Source of the DNA: a virus
Direction: 5' to 3' (one strand)
DNA length: 46,031 nt
Virus record (IMG/VR): IMGVR_UViG_3300025096_000039
Coordinates: 1-46,031 of that record
A program made the translations under genes and the position numbers. Below the pieces are notes generated by a model. The model saw nothing but the letters and a program-made list of their open reading frames with translations. It did not search any database and was not told where the DNA came from. Within the stretch, counting starts at the first letter, position 1. Every line of letters begins with the position of its first letter. Positions 35,977 through 43,497 of this stretch are shown piece by piece.

Positions 35977-37106
35977 TAAAGAGTAGTAAAGCTTGTTTGA
36001 TTTCCATAACTAGTACCGATTGAAGTAGTGGCAAAAGATCTAACATAGTAAGTAGTAAGGGTAGTCAAACCTGCTAAATTACTTACAAAACTAGAAGGAC
36101 TTCCTATACCACCGAGAGCATCCACTGAATCAGAAATTGTAGGATTAGTACTAGTAGACCAACAATTTCCATGATTTGTAATAGTAGTAGAACCATAAGA
36201 AGTTAATTGACTAGTGACAGTTGCTGTAGTAGCAGTTATAGCTGTTGCAGCTCCTGTTACAAGAACAGGTAAAGTATTAGGATTATTACTAAGTAAATTA
36301 TTAGAACTTTGTACTGTAGATTTTGCTTCAGCCCTATTAACAACTGCTCCTCCTAATTTAGGACGGAAGTTACGTTGTTCTGGTATTTGTAAATTTGCAA
36401 AGAAAGAACTATGATCTTGTATATTAGGAATAGTTTGTACTAACATATTTTTATATACTTCTGCTTCATCTACACCATTAGGTTGACGACTGAAATTCAC
36501 AGCTTGAGCAAAATACCAATCTCTATCTCGTTCTATAAGTTGAAATTTATCACCTGCAATTTCATTACGTATCCAAAGTTTACGAGCTATTTTATGAGCC
36601 ACATACCAAGCCGCTGCTTCTAACCATTGTTGTTCTGCAGGAATAGTAGGATAACCACATTCATCAGTAGGAATAGCTTCATAAGATATTGCTACCATAC
36701 CGCAATCAAAAGATGGAAAGATATAACCTTGTCCAACTGTATAAGTATTACGAGATTGTGTAGTATAATCTCTACTATCTTTATGATATCTTGTATGAAA
36801 ATTATCAGTAGACCATCTCATAGGAAGTAAGGTTCCTCCACCACATTCAGCATCTTCAATAGTTTCTGCTCCTTCTATTTGAGCTGTTTGTTTAATTTTA
36901 TAAAGATCAAGAGGAAGATCTGAACGACCGTCTTCTACTTCAAGATAACAAACTTTATCTTCCATAACTACTCCTGAATTAGTGTGAGCCATAAATTCAG
37001 CAAGCCATTCGAGAGCTTCTTCATCATTAATATCGTATTTAAAACCGAAGTCTCTAAATACTTTATCTACGATTGTTTTGTATGATACTGTATTTCCTGA
37101 GTACAT
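35976..37106 (-). CDS. Tail tubular / ring adaptor protein (P22 gp4-like position) with C-terminal FN3-like domain
   Basis: 376 residues. The N-terminal part (1-240) has VDKVFRDFGFKYDINDEEALEWLAEFMAHT, LPLDLYKIKQ, a GQGYIFPSF strand and WLEAAAWYVAHKIARKLW. This mixed helix/strand layout is typical of the connector-to-tail adaptor directly upstream of the muzzle gene in crAss-like phages. The C-terminal 100 residues (about 278-376) are a separate FN3/Ig-like domain with ITATTATVTSQL, NHGNCWSTSTNPTI, SNLAGLTTLTTYYVRSFA and YGNQTSFTT. That pattern is very common in Bacteroidota surface proteins. The domain probably decorates the tail and may contact the host surface. The gene ends in TAATG overlapping the muzzle start. 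Confidence 0.7.
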   Translation of the reverse strand: MYSGNTVSYKTIVDKVFRDFGFKYDINDEEALEWLAEFMAHTNSGVVMEDKVCYLEVEDGRSDLPLDLYKIKQTAQIEGAETIEDAECGGGTLLPMRWSTDNFHTRYHKDSRDYTTQSRNTYTVGQGYIFPSFDCGMVAISYEAIPTDECGYPTIPAEQQWLEAAAWYVAHKIARKLWIRNEIAGDKFQLIERDRDWYFAQAVNFSRQPNGVDEAEVYKNMLVQTIPNIQDHSSFFANLQIPEQRNFRPKLGGAVVNRAEAKSTVQSSNNLLSNNPNTLPVLVTGAATAITATTATVTSQLTSYGSTTITNHGNCWSTSTNPTISDSVDALGGIGSPSSFVSNLAGLTTLTTYYVRSFATTSIGTSYGNQTSFTTL

Positions 37107-37109
37107 TTT

Positions 37110-37358
37110 TTATATATTTAAAATTGATGCTAATTTATCTATTAACGATTTTTCTTCTAAAGGGTTATCATTATGAATAGATTTTATAGTATCAAATTTC
37201 CAAGAATCTTCATTTTTTTTACGGGTTGTAACACTTTTTACGAAACCGTTAGATACTTTTTCAACAATAGTACTTATAGAACTACCATCTTCATAATCTA
37301 CTTCTTTTGTCCATGTTTTAGCACCATCTTTAGTAGTACTTTCTGTATAATCACTCAT
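37110..37358 (-). CDS. Small conserved virion-region protein, function unknown
   Basis: 82 residues from the ATG at 37358, beginning MSDYTESTTKDGAK. A longer reading from 37391 would overlap the upstream gene by 41 nt, whereas the 37358 start gives the compact ATGAGTGA overlap seen elsewhere in this operon. The product is hydrophilic, with a predicted beta-hairpin (WTKEVDYEDGSSISTIVEKV) and a C-terminal helix (LIDKLASIL). No family was recognised. Its place between the IHF-like protein and the tail adaptor suggests a small connector or assembly factor. Confidence 0.7.
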   Translation of the reverse strand: MSDYTESTTKDGAKTWTKEVDYEDGSSISTIVEKVSNGFVKSVTTRKKNEDSWKFDTIKSIHNDNPLEEKSLIDKLASILNI

Positions 37359-37893
37359 AATAATATGTTTTTCTGTTAGGGTCTTTAACAACTTTTGCTA
37401 ATAAACGTGAATATTTTCGTAAAGGTACGAATTTATAAAATCTTTTATATCGTAAAGGAGCAGTATAATTATCCCATAAATGAGAATAGAATTCTTGATT
37501 ACTATGTTCATTTATAAAATATATAACTTTTTTTCCTTTAAGGCCAACTATCTCATCTCTGGTAAGTCCTTCATATTGTTTCTCCCAATGTTTCCAAGTA
37601 GCGGGCCAATCTACTCGTAAACTTTTATTTTTTTTACCTTCTTTATTAAAAAAGTTAAGTTTTCTAGTACGAATGCGCACTTCTCCAAGATAACCTAATT
37701 TAATAGGAAGATTGTCTTCTACTATACTAGTAGCAAAAGTATTTAAAAGTTCTCCTAAGAATTTATCATATAAAGATTTTTCTATAAGAGAATGCTGAGT
37801 ATTAGCTTTATAGTAAGGATAGAAATGGCGTTTAGCAATATTTGCAATATGTTTGCCTTTTCCTCTTTTTAAATATGTATTACTTTTTTGCAC
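37351..37893 (-). CDS. IHF/HU-like protein of the crAss-like structural block
   Basis: 180 residues, starting at GTG 37893. No ATG is available in the frame near the start and the coding overlap with the upstream gene is 14 nt. The core (residues about 37-78) is KSLYDKFLGELLNTFATSIVEDN, then LPIKLGYLGEVRIRTRK. This resembles the IHF/HU layout: an amphipathic helix followed by G..V.lpGlG.f.vr.r. The whole protein is rich in lysine, arginine and tyrosine, consistent with DNA binding. The conserved IHF-like gene of crAss-like phages sits immediately upstream of the tail tubular and stabilisation genes, as here. The remote similarity was judged by eye. A purely structural role is an alternative. 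Confidence 0.5.
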   Translation of the reverse strand: MQKSNTYLKRGKGKHIANIAKRHFYPYYKANTQHSLIEKSLYDKFLGELLNTFATSIVEDNLPIKLGYLGEVRIRTRKLNFFNKEGKKNKSLRVDWPATWKHWEKQYEGLTRDEIVGLKGKKVIYFINEHSNQEFYSHLWDNYTAPLRYKRFYKFVPLRKYSRLLAKVVKDPNRKTYYYE

Positions 37894-38590
37894 TTTGAGT
37901 TCTTAAATCTGTTTTATTATCTTTAGAATCATTTTCAGCATCTTGAGGAATTTGTTGTTTCTGAAGAAGTTGTTGTATTATTTGTGGTTTCATATATACC
38001 CACATCCATTGATTAAGAGGATAAGTATCTGAAGGACTCCAACATGCTGCTCCTGAACAATCTGTAAATTCTCCTAAAGCAGTAGGGTCTTCAAATATTC
38101 CTCTTACATTAATATATTTAATAAATTTTGCACTGAGGTCTTTACTAATAATATATATATAATTATCATAAAGAAATGTATATATTGATTTTTGAGTAGT
38201 TCTGCCGTTTCCTGCATATGGTACTCTGTTATAATCTATAACAGTAAATCTTTTTTTAGTGATGTCTACAGGTCCTACAGAAGTAATTCCTTTTCTGTAA
38301 TAAAGTTCTATAGTATTAGGGATTTGTTTTTTACTACGAAGTACTTTACATTTAAGGGGTATTTCTAAATTACAACATGTATGAGCATCTACAAGTTCTA
38401 ATTCTAAACATCCTATTTCTTGTTGAATATTAGGATCTATAGTTCTTAACTTATTATACTCATTACGAAGCAGTAATGCTCTCTGTTCATTTATGAGATC
38501 TGTATAATATAAATCATCAAATACTGAATCTGAAGAATTAATATTTAAAGCTTCATCTAGTTGGCTATGGAGGTCTATGAGTGGTAACAT
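37880..38590 (-). CDS. Conserved crAss-like structural protein (connector region)
   Basis: 236 residues beginning MLPLIDLHSQLDEALNINSS. The segment DLINEQRALLLRNEYNKLRTIDP, followed by QEIGCLELELVDAHTCC, is a pattern I recall from a conserved structural gene of crAss-like phages located upstream of the IHF-like and tail genes. Helical N-terminus, beta-rich middle (residues about 85-165), then a DCSGAACW segment and a charged Q/K-rich C-terminus. No catalytic motif. Likely a head-tail connector or ring component, inferred from position. The stop overlaps the next start by 14 nt. Confidence 0.65.
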   Translation of the reverse strand: MLPLIDLHSQLDEALNINSSDSVFDDLYYTDLINEQRALLLRNEYNKLRTIDPNIQQEIGCLELELVDAHTCCNLEIPLKCKVLRSKKQIPNTIELYYRKGITSVGPVDITKKRFTVIDYNRVPYAGNGRTTQKSIYTFLYDNYIYIISKDLSAKFIKYINVRGIFEDPTALGEFTDCSGAACWSPSDTYPLNQWMWVYMKPQIIQQLLQKQQIPQDAENDSKDNKTDLRTQSAKK

Positions 38591-38603
38591 CTTACAAATA
38601 TAA

Positions 38604-39941
38604 TCAATTTAACGGTATATCAAACACTGCAGGCTTATTATGTTGGTTTTGTACTATCAAAAACCCTGCTGAAGACGTAAATCCTGCAGTTTCTGAATAA
38701 TAATTGCCCGTAAAAATACTAGGACAAGTAATTCCTCTATAATCCCCACTGTCTGAATAAATAGTTTCTGTGTTTATAACAGGCACTTTACTTTTACGTG
38801 TATGCCAGTGTCCTTGTAATACGAGATTAAAGTGTCCTTGTTTCCCATATTTCCAAATAATATGTTCTAATGATTTTTTAGTGAAGTTATGATGACCATG
38901 TGTGAAGATATAACAAATGTTGTCTATTACCTCAGTTAATAGTAAAGAATTATACTTAATAATAGTTTCTAATTCTTTATTCAAAAAGTAAGCAATTAAT
39001 TCTATTACTTCGCCTTTTGTATCTTCTCTTTTACTTGAGGTGATTCTATCATGGTTTCCTGAAACTAAATAAATAGAATGTAAATTAGTTATTCTCTTAA
39101 AAAATGAAAGTAATAATTCATAAGCCATTATTATAATATTAGAACCATGTCCTTTATACATTAATTCCTTCCACGTTGAGGGGTGGTTAGTGCCTGTAAA
39201 ACTCTCTATAACATCACCAAGTATTACTATATGAACTTCTGAATACTCCAAAGAGTTTACAATTTCTGCAATTTCATCTAACATATCAGATATTCTATCT
39301 ATGTCAAAATCTGGTGTTTTAATTAAGCCCCTTATGTATGCTCCTATGTGAAAATCTGCTAATGGTATAACCCCTATTTTTGTACTTACTTTTTTCTTAT
39401 TAGATATTTTTTTTCTTCCTTTAAGATGTTTCTTTAATATCTCTTTTGCTTGTTCGTATGCTTCTTCTTCTTTTGCTCCTTTTTCTACACTTTCAAATAT
39501 TACTTTTATTTGGTAATTTTCTCCCCATTTATTAGCAGTTTGTTTTACTGCTTTCCATTTTGTAGTGTCTATTTTAGCAAACTTTATTAAATCTTCTTCT
39601 GTTTGTATTTTCTTTAATCCTGAGTAATCAAAAGAAGCTGTTCCATTTTCGTAATCTTCTTCCCATTTTGTATTCTCTTTTGACGTTTTAACTGCATAAC
39701 TTGGAGTATGTTTTACAATTAAATCTTTATCAATAATAAAAGTATTAATTGCTCTTCTTATAGAATCACTTTTAAAACCTTGGCTATATATTGGGTTTAA
39801 ATGTCCTCCTAAATGTAATTGTCTAAATATTGTTGTTGAAGTATGGTGGCCTTCAAGTATTATTTGTTCTATTCTAGAAATTAAACTTTCTAGAATAAAG
39901 TATATACTATTTTTTTGTCTAACACCCTTTTTCCTTCCCAT
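38604..39941 (-). CDS. Calcineurin-like metallophosphoesterase with N-terminal helical domain
   Basis: 445 residues. The metal-binding motifs are all present in order: D196-x-H198 (LADFHIG), ILGDVIE, GNHD at 295-298, FTHGHHN, and GHWH at 377-380. They would hold a two-metal centre that hydrolyses phosphodiesters, in nucleic acid or in small nucleotides. Residues about 12-75 form a winged-helix-like segment (IFRQLHLGGHL...SIRRAINTFIIDKDL) and are followed by a lysine/glutamate-rich helix, which points to nucleic-acid contact. The gene starts inside the spanin-gene stop (TAATG) and so is part of the late operon. This is an unusual place for a DNA-metabolism enzyme. Virion-associated or late nucleolytic functions are possible. 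Confidence 0.85.
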   Translation of the reverse strand: MGRKKGVRQKNSIYFILESLISRIEQIILEGHHTSTTIFRQLHLGGHLNPIYSQGFKSDSIRRAINTFIIDKDLIVKHTPSYAVKTSKENTKWEEDYENGTASFDYSGLKKIQTEEDLIKFAKIDTTKWKAVKQTANKWGENYQIKVIFESVEKGAKEEEAYEQAKEILKKHLKGRKKISNKKKVSTKIGVIPLADFHIGAYIRGLIKTPDFDIDRISDMLDEIAEIVNSLEYSEVHIVILGDVIESFTGTNHPSTWKELMYKGHGSNIIIMAYELLLSFFKRITNLHSIYLVSGNHDRITSSKREDTKGEVIELIAYFLNKELETIIKYNSLLLTEVIDNICYIFTHGHHNFTKKSLEHIIWKYGKQGHFNLVLQGHWHTRKSKVPVINTETIYSDSGDYRGITCPSIFTGNYYSETAGFTSSAGFLIVQNQHNKPAVFDIPLN

Positions 39942-40384
39942 TATAATAATATTTTAGTTATTTTCTTAAAAAATAGTAAACTTAATATTATAAATAATGA
40001 AATTATTATAATTGACCCATATTTTTGCCAAAATGTAAGTTCTTCGACCACGACAACCTCATACGGAATATGGATCTCTTTAGTAATCGTATCCCCAATG
40101 CAAGTGACGTGATGGTGGATTTCTTTTGTAAGCGTATCATAAAAATATTTTAATATTACTTTCTCATTATTAATTACTGTTGTACTATCGTGTAATTGAA
40201 TATTAGTTATAGTATCATGGCTATAACTTTCAATTATCACAGTATCCCTAACAATTAATGTATCTTGCTTCAATAACTCTGGATGCTTCTTTATTAAAAA
40301 GTTCAGACGTCTTTGTGGAGAACAACTCGTAAAAATGGTTGCAAAGATAATAAAAATATTAATATAATTAACTACTTTTTTCAA
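39941..40384 (-). CDS. Putative unimolecular spanin (lipoprotein with C-terminal membrane anchor)
   Basis: 147 residues. The N-terminus (MKKVVNYINIFIIFATIFTSC) is a lipoprotein signal peptide with C21 as the probable lipidated cysteine. The S-x-C lipobox is looser than the Proteobacterial consensus, as often seen in Bacteroidota. The middle (about 45-115) is rich in beta-branched residues and threonine (DTITNIQLHDSTTVI). Residues about 122-140 form one strong TM helix (SIIIISLFIILSLLFF) followed by KKITK. An outer-membrane lipid anchor plus an inner-membrane TM in one chain is the definition of a u-spanin, which fuses the two membranes in the last step of lysis. It directly follows the endolysin, with a 17-nt overlap. 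Confidence 0.72.
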   Translation of the reverse strand: MKKVVNYINIFIIFATIFTSCSPQRRLNFLIKKHPELLKQDTLIVRDTVIIESYSHDTITNIQLHDSTTVINNEKVILKYFYDTLTKEIHHHVTCIGDTITKEIHIPYEVVVVEELTFWQKYGSIIIISLFIILSLLFFKKITKILL

Positions 40385-40979
40385 TATTTAAAATGCTTTT
40401 AAAATGGCTTAATGCTATTTTGTGTTTACCTGCTTGAGACATTAATAATCTACACTCTTCTCTATTAGTCATAAAAAAATTTTCTATTAATATAGCTGGA
40501 CATTTTGTATATTTTAATACATAAAAATTTGCCTCTTTATCTTTATCTCCATCTCTTGTATCTTTTCTAAGTTTATGATCTGGAAATGTTCTTTGCATAT
40601 TATCTATAAAAATACTAGCTACTTTATCGCTTTGAGTTTGTCCTTTAGAAGTGTAAACAGAATATCCATTTGCTGATTCTTTAGTAAAACCATCAGAATG
40701 TATAGATACATATATACATTTTTGTATAGAATTTAAAGCATTAGCCCGAGCAACCCTTTCACTTAAAGATATGTCTTTATTACTAGATACTATATCCATA
40801 GCATCAATTCCCGCATCTTTACACATTTTAAGTATTCTATCTACTATATCTCGATTACCGTCACCTTCAAAGTATTGAGAACCGTCTTTCCAAATGGGAC
40901 TACGTTTACCTGATGTTTGGTATTTACCCTCTAATATACCACCATGTCCAGGATCTAATAGCCATAAATACTTACTCAT
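40368..40979 (-). CDS. N-acetylmuramoyl-L-alanine amidase (Amidase_3), endolysin
   Basis: 203 residues. The zinc ligands and catalytic residues of the Amidase_3 family are all present: H12 in LLDPGHGG, E38 in YFEGDGN, H94 in VSIHSDG, and E166 in AILIENFFMTN. It cleaves the amide bond between N-acetylmuramic acid and L-alanine of peptidoglycan. No signal peptide and no binding domain were seen, so it is cytoplasmic until the holin acts. Its ATG overlaps the holin stop (TAATG), and its end overlaps the spanin start. Order: holin, amidase, spanin, a complete Gram-negative lysis cassette. Confidence 0.93.
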   Translation of the reverse strand: MSKYLWLLDPGHGGILEGKYQTSGKRSPIWKDGSQYFEGDGNRDIVDRILKMCKDAGIDAMDIVSSNKDISLSERVARANALNSIQKCIYVSIHSDGFTKESANGYSVYTSKGQTQSDKVASIFIDNMQRTFPDHKLRKDTRDGDKDKEANFYVLKYTKCPAILIENFFMTNREECRLLMSQAGKHKIALSHFKSILNIEKSS

Positions 40980-41194
40980 TATTTAAACATTCCTCCGATT
41001 GTCCTCAATCCTATCAATGTGCACCCAGCTACTAAAGTTGGATTAAATAAATCTTTGGATACATTATAAAAGTTAAACCCATCTATAACGAAGGTTACAC
41101 CACAAAGAATTAGGAAAATATTTCCCCAAAACTTTTTACTTGAAATCTTACCACCTTTTCTTTCTCTAAATAAATCATTTATAAAATTTTTCAT
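40979..41194 (-). CDS. Putative holin, two transmembrane segments
   Basis: 71 residues. A short charged N-terminus (MKNFINDLFRERKGGKISSKK) is followed by TM1 (about 22-42, FWGNIFLILCGVTFVIDG) and TM2 (about 50-69, FNPTLVAGCTLIGLRTIGG) and ends GMFK. Size, topology and its place immediately upstream of the endolysin fit a class II-type holin that makes the inner-membrane lesion. No family name could be assigned. Confidence 0.75.
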   Translation of the reverse strand: MKNFINDLFRERKGGKISSKKFWGNIFLILCGVTFVIDGFNFYNVSKDLFNPTLVAGCTLIGLRTIGGMFK

Positions 41195-41224
41195 CTTTTT
41201 TTGTTTTTATTTTTGTTTTTATTA

Positions 41225-41311
41225 TTAATTTGAATTCATTTTATTTTCCCATAATTTCCACATTACTATTGTAATTAGTATAATCTGAAATTCTAAAATT
41301 AAATCAATCAT
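41225..41311 (-). CDS. 28-aa single-TM peptide in the lysis cassette
   Basis: A short frame from ATG 41311 to TAA at 41225-41227 whose start is 1 nt after the stop of the upstream 60-aa gene, the same tight coupling seen at every other junction. The peptide is M-I-D-L-I-L-E-F-Q followed by the hydrophobic IILITIVMWKLW and a polar tail ENKMNSN. That gives one TM helix with acidic N-terminal residues and a basic/polar end. Immediately downstream lies the two-TM holin candidate. It may be a second holin, an antiholin or a lysis regulator. It could also be a chance frame, but otherwise the 118 bp here would be the only substantial non-coding gap in the window. Confidence 0.5.
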   Translation of the reverse strand: MIDLILEFQIILITIVMWKLWENKMNSN

Positions 41312-41312
41312 T

Positions 41313-41495
41313 TTATTTTTTTAATCTTTTTATTAATTCTTTATCAAAACCACTAATAGGTTTTTCTTTTAATTCACTACGTAATTTAATAATATTATCA
41401 TTTATTATAGATAATTTACTTATTATCATTGTTAATGATTCTAAAGTAGTAGTGTCTACTTCTTCGAGATTTTCTTTAATAATAGTATCTAACAT
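41313..41495 (-). CDS. Small helical protein upstream of the lysis genes, function unknown
   Basis: 60 residues beginning MLDTIIKENLEEVDTTTLESL. Two amphipathic helices are predicted (about 1-45), with a KELIKRLKK basic C-terminus. No TM segment and no known motif. The start overlaps the stop of the preceding gene by 1 nt. The size and position suggest a small lysis-timing or tail-fibre accessory protein. Confidence 0.65.
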   Translation of the reverse strand: MLDTIIKENLEEVDTTTLESLTMIISKLSIINDNIIKLRSELKEKPISGFDKELIKRLKK

Positions 41496-41743
41496 TATTC
41501 TACTGGTATTGGTTCACTCCATTCTGGAGTTTGCATTATTTCTAATATCTCTGTATGTGTATAAGTTCCTACAGGAACTACTGAACCATCTGTTATAAAT
41601 GTTGGAGTATATCCATCTTTCCATTTAATTACAAATTGCGTATCATCTAAAGATTTTCTTATAGTGAAAACACTTGTTTCTCCTATTTGTGCAAAATCTA
41701 TTTTGTCTATGTCTGTTAAGTTAATTACTGCGTATGTTCTCAT
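41495..41743 (-). CDS. Small virion-region protein, function unknown
   Basis: 82 residues from ATG 41743, beginning MRTYAVINLTDIDKIDF. A TTG at 41758 would add five residues and overlap the LamG gene stop by 4 nt. The ATG is preferred because it is preceded by an A-rich stretch, like the other starts here. Beta-rich: INLTDIDKIDFAQIGE, SVFTIRKSLDDTQFVIKWKDGYTP, then a C-terminal helix. It resembles short proteins that accompany Bacteroidota tail-fibre genes, but no family was recognised. Confidence 0.7.
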   Translation of the reverse strand: MRTYAVINLTDIDKIDFAQIGETSVFTIRKSLDDTQFVIKWKDGYTPTFITDGSVVPVGTYTHTEILEIMQTPEWSEPIPVE

Positions 41744-41754
41744 TATTTTTATTT

Positions 41755-43218
41755 TCAAGGTGTATCGGGATCTATATCTGCTGCGTCCATATTATATGAA
41801 AGAGCATTGTTACTTGAGTCAGGAGCATCTCCTGTTCTGTCGTATATATCCATATTTGCGCTAATTCCATCGTTACTTCCTACTTGGTCTGGAATTGTCC
41901 ATTCAGGTGCCGCTGGATCAAGTATTGCTTCTTCTCCCATTCGCCACCAACTCACTAGTCCACTTTGCCCTGTTAAATCCGTAGGTTGTCCTAAATTATA
42001 CATAGCTGTTACATCTCCCGCACTTAAAACACTATCAAAAATAGCTACCTCGTCTATGTTACCCGTAAAAAAAGCCGTATCAGCGGTATGAGAACCTATT
42101 TTCAAATCAGTACTTGCGGAATTTGTACTTGAAGAACCAGCTGTAGTCGCTTTTAAAACTGCATTAACATATATTTTTCCCTCATTTAATCCCTCATCAT
42201 AAGTAACTGCTATATGATACCAATTATCTACAGTTATTCCTCCGTGGTACCAACCAGAAACACAGTCTTTAGTTCTGGTATTACGTCTAAACTTTAGTCT
42301 TTCTGTACTGTCAATTATAATATCAAATCCCGCTTTAGAACTTGAAGCTGTATTAGATATCAAATAATCCAAACTCGTACTTGTTGTTCTATAAATCCAA
42401 AAACTACAACTTAAATCTCCATTATCATAGGCAGAAAAATCTCCGCAATCTATATTATCGTCCACACCATCAAAAGCCATAGAATAATTACTAACCTTAT
42501 CTTTGTTAGTGTTTTCAGGCATTAATATTTGAGTTTCTTTGAATGTAGAGTTTTCTCCCATACGATACCAAGCTGTAGGGTTTAGTGAAGTTAAATCTGG
42601 AGGTGTTCCTCCTCCATATATAGTTGCCGCATCTCCACTTTGGTCGCTACTATAAATAGCCACTTCATCTATATTACCATCAAACCAATAACGACCACCA
42701 CCGTAATTGTCATTACCAATACTTAATTTATCATAAGATGTAAAGTTATCTGAAGTTGTATCTGTTCCTGTTGTTTGTGCTGCTACTCCGTTTATGTAAA
42801 GATTAACATCTTTTGAAGTTCCATTTCTAGTACACATAACATTTGTCCAAGTGTCAGAAGCAATCCATCCTGAAGCATTATTATAACTGGCTAAATAATA
42901 AGTATTACTACTATTATCTCTTAAAGAAATTAGTAATCTAATGTTTGCGCCTGATTTAAACGTACTAAACCATATAAGTGCTGTTCCTCTAAATGATACT
43001 ATTTGATTTGTTGCGCTAGCGCTTGTAGTTTTAATCCAAGCACTTATTGAAAAATCATCTCCAGCAGCAAATTGAATAGGCCCACTTCCTGAAGCGCCAT
43101 CATAAATAGACACAAAATCATCTGTACCGTCAAAGTCTAAAGACTTAGTGCTAAATACTGCGCCTCCTAAAGAAGTAATTCTGTTTTTAATATTATAACT
43201 ATAATCTATTGGATACAT
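41755..43218 (-). CDS. Tail-fibre/adhesin with two LamG-type lectin domains
   Basis: 487 residues beginning MYPIDYSYNIKNRITSLGG. LamG/concanavalin-like domain 1 (about 26-215) has SLDFDGTDDFVSIYD, DDFSISAWIKT and GNIDEVAIYS. Domain 2 (about 240-440) has SMAFDGVDDNIDCGD, LSCSFWIYRT and GNIDEVAIFDS. Between them and after them come paired TAWYRMGE and VSWWRMGE segments. The LamG fold is a jelly-roll used for carbohydrate binding. In a tail-fibre operon it is likely to bind host capsule or surface glycan. The first 11 residues match the start of the BspA-like protein two genes upstream, which suggests a common attachment tag. Confidence 0.85.
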   Translation of the reverse strand: MYPIDYSYNIKNRITSLGGAVFSTKSLDFDGTDDFVSIYDGASGSGPIQFAAGDDFSISAWIKTTSASATNQIVSFRGTALIWFSTFKSGANIRLLISLRDNSSNTYYLASYNNASGWIASDTWTNVMCTRNGTSKDVNLYINGVAAQTTGTDTTSDNFTSYDKLSIGNDNYGGGRYWFDGNIDEVAIYSSDQSGDAATIYGGGTPPDLTSLNPTAWYRMGENSTFKETQILMPENTNKDKVSNYSMAFDGVDDNIDCGDFSAYDNGDLSCSFWIYRTTSTSLDYLISNTASSSKAGFDIIIDSTERLKFRRNTRTKDCVSGWYHGGITVDNWYHIAVTYDEGLNEGKIYVNAVLKATTAGSSSTNSASTDLKIGSHTADTAFFTGNIDEVAIFDSVLSAGDVTAMYNLGQPTDLTGQSGLVSWWRMGEEAILDPAAPEWTIPDQVGSNDGISANMDIYDRTGDAPDSSNNALSYNMDAADIDPDTP

Positions 43219-43228
43219 ATTTTTTTTA

Positions 43229-43492
43229 TCATATTAATGTTGGCATTGGATATTTTTGACTAATACCCATAAATATATCATTTCCACTTTCTACGGCATC
43301 TTTATAATAATCTGCACCTAATTCATTATCTACATATATTTCTAATTCATCTTCAGTTAAATACACCAATAAAATTGGTTGCCCTGTAGTCAATACGTTT
43401 CCTAAATCTACTTGGCCAAATAAGTGGATATTTGAAGTTTCATCTTTAATGCAATACCATCTTTTTTCTTGTGTTTTATCTATATATCCCAT
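43229..43492 (-). CDS. Small protein between two adhesin genes, function unknown
   Basis: 87 residues from ATG 43492, beginning MGYIDKTQEKRWYCIKD. This start is 5 nt after the stop of the BspA-like gene. A longer frame reading back to 43528 would overlap that gene's coding end and is less likely. The product is beta-rich (HLFGQVDLGNVLTTGQPILLVYL, then ELEIYVDNELGADYYKDAV). Probably a tail-fibre accessory or chaperone-like small protein, judged only by position. Confidence 0.7.
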   Translation of the reverse strand: MGYIDKTQEKRWYCIKDETSNIHLFGQVDLGNVLTTGQPILLVYLTEDELEIYVDNELGADYYKDAVESGNDIFMGISQKYPMPTLI

Positions 43493-43497
43493 AATTT

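Noticed and set aside
41743-41758. TTG start for the small gene at 41495.
   Set aside because: It would overlap the LamG stop and adds only K-I-K-I. The ATG at 41743 is preferred.
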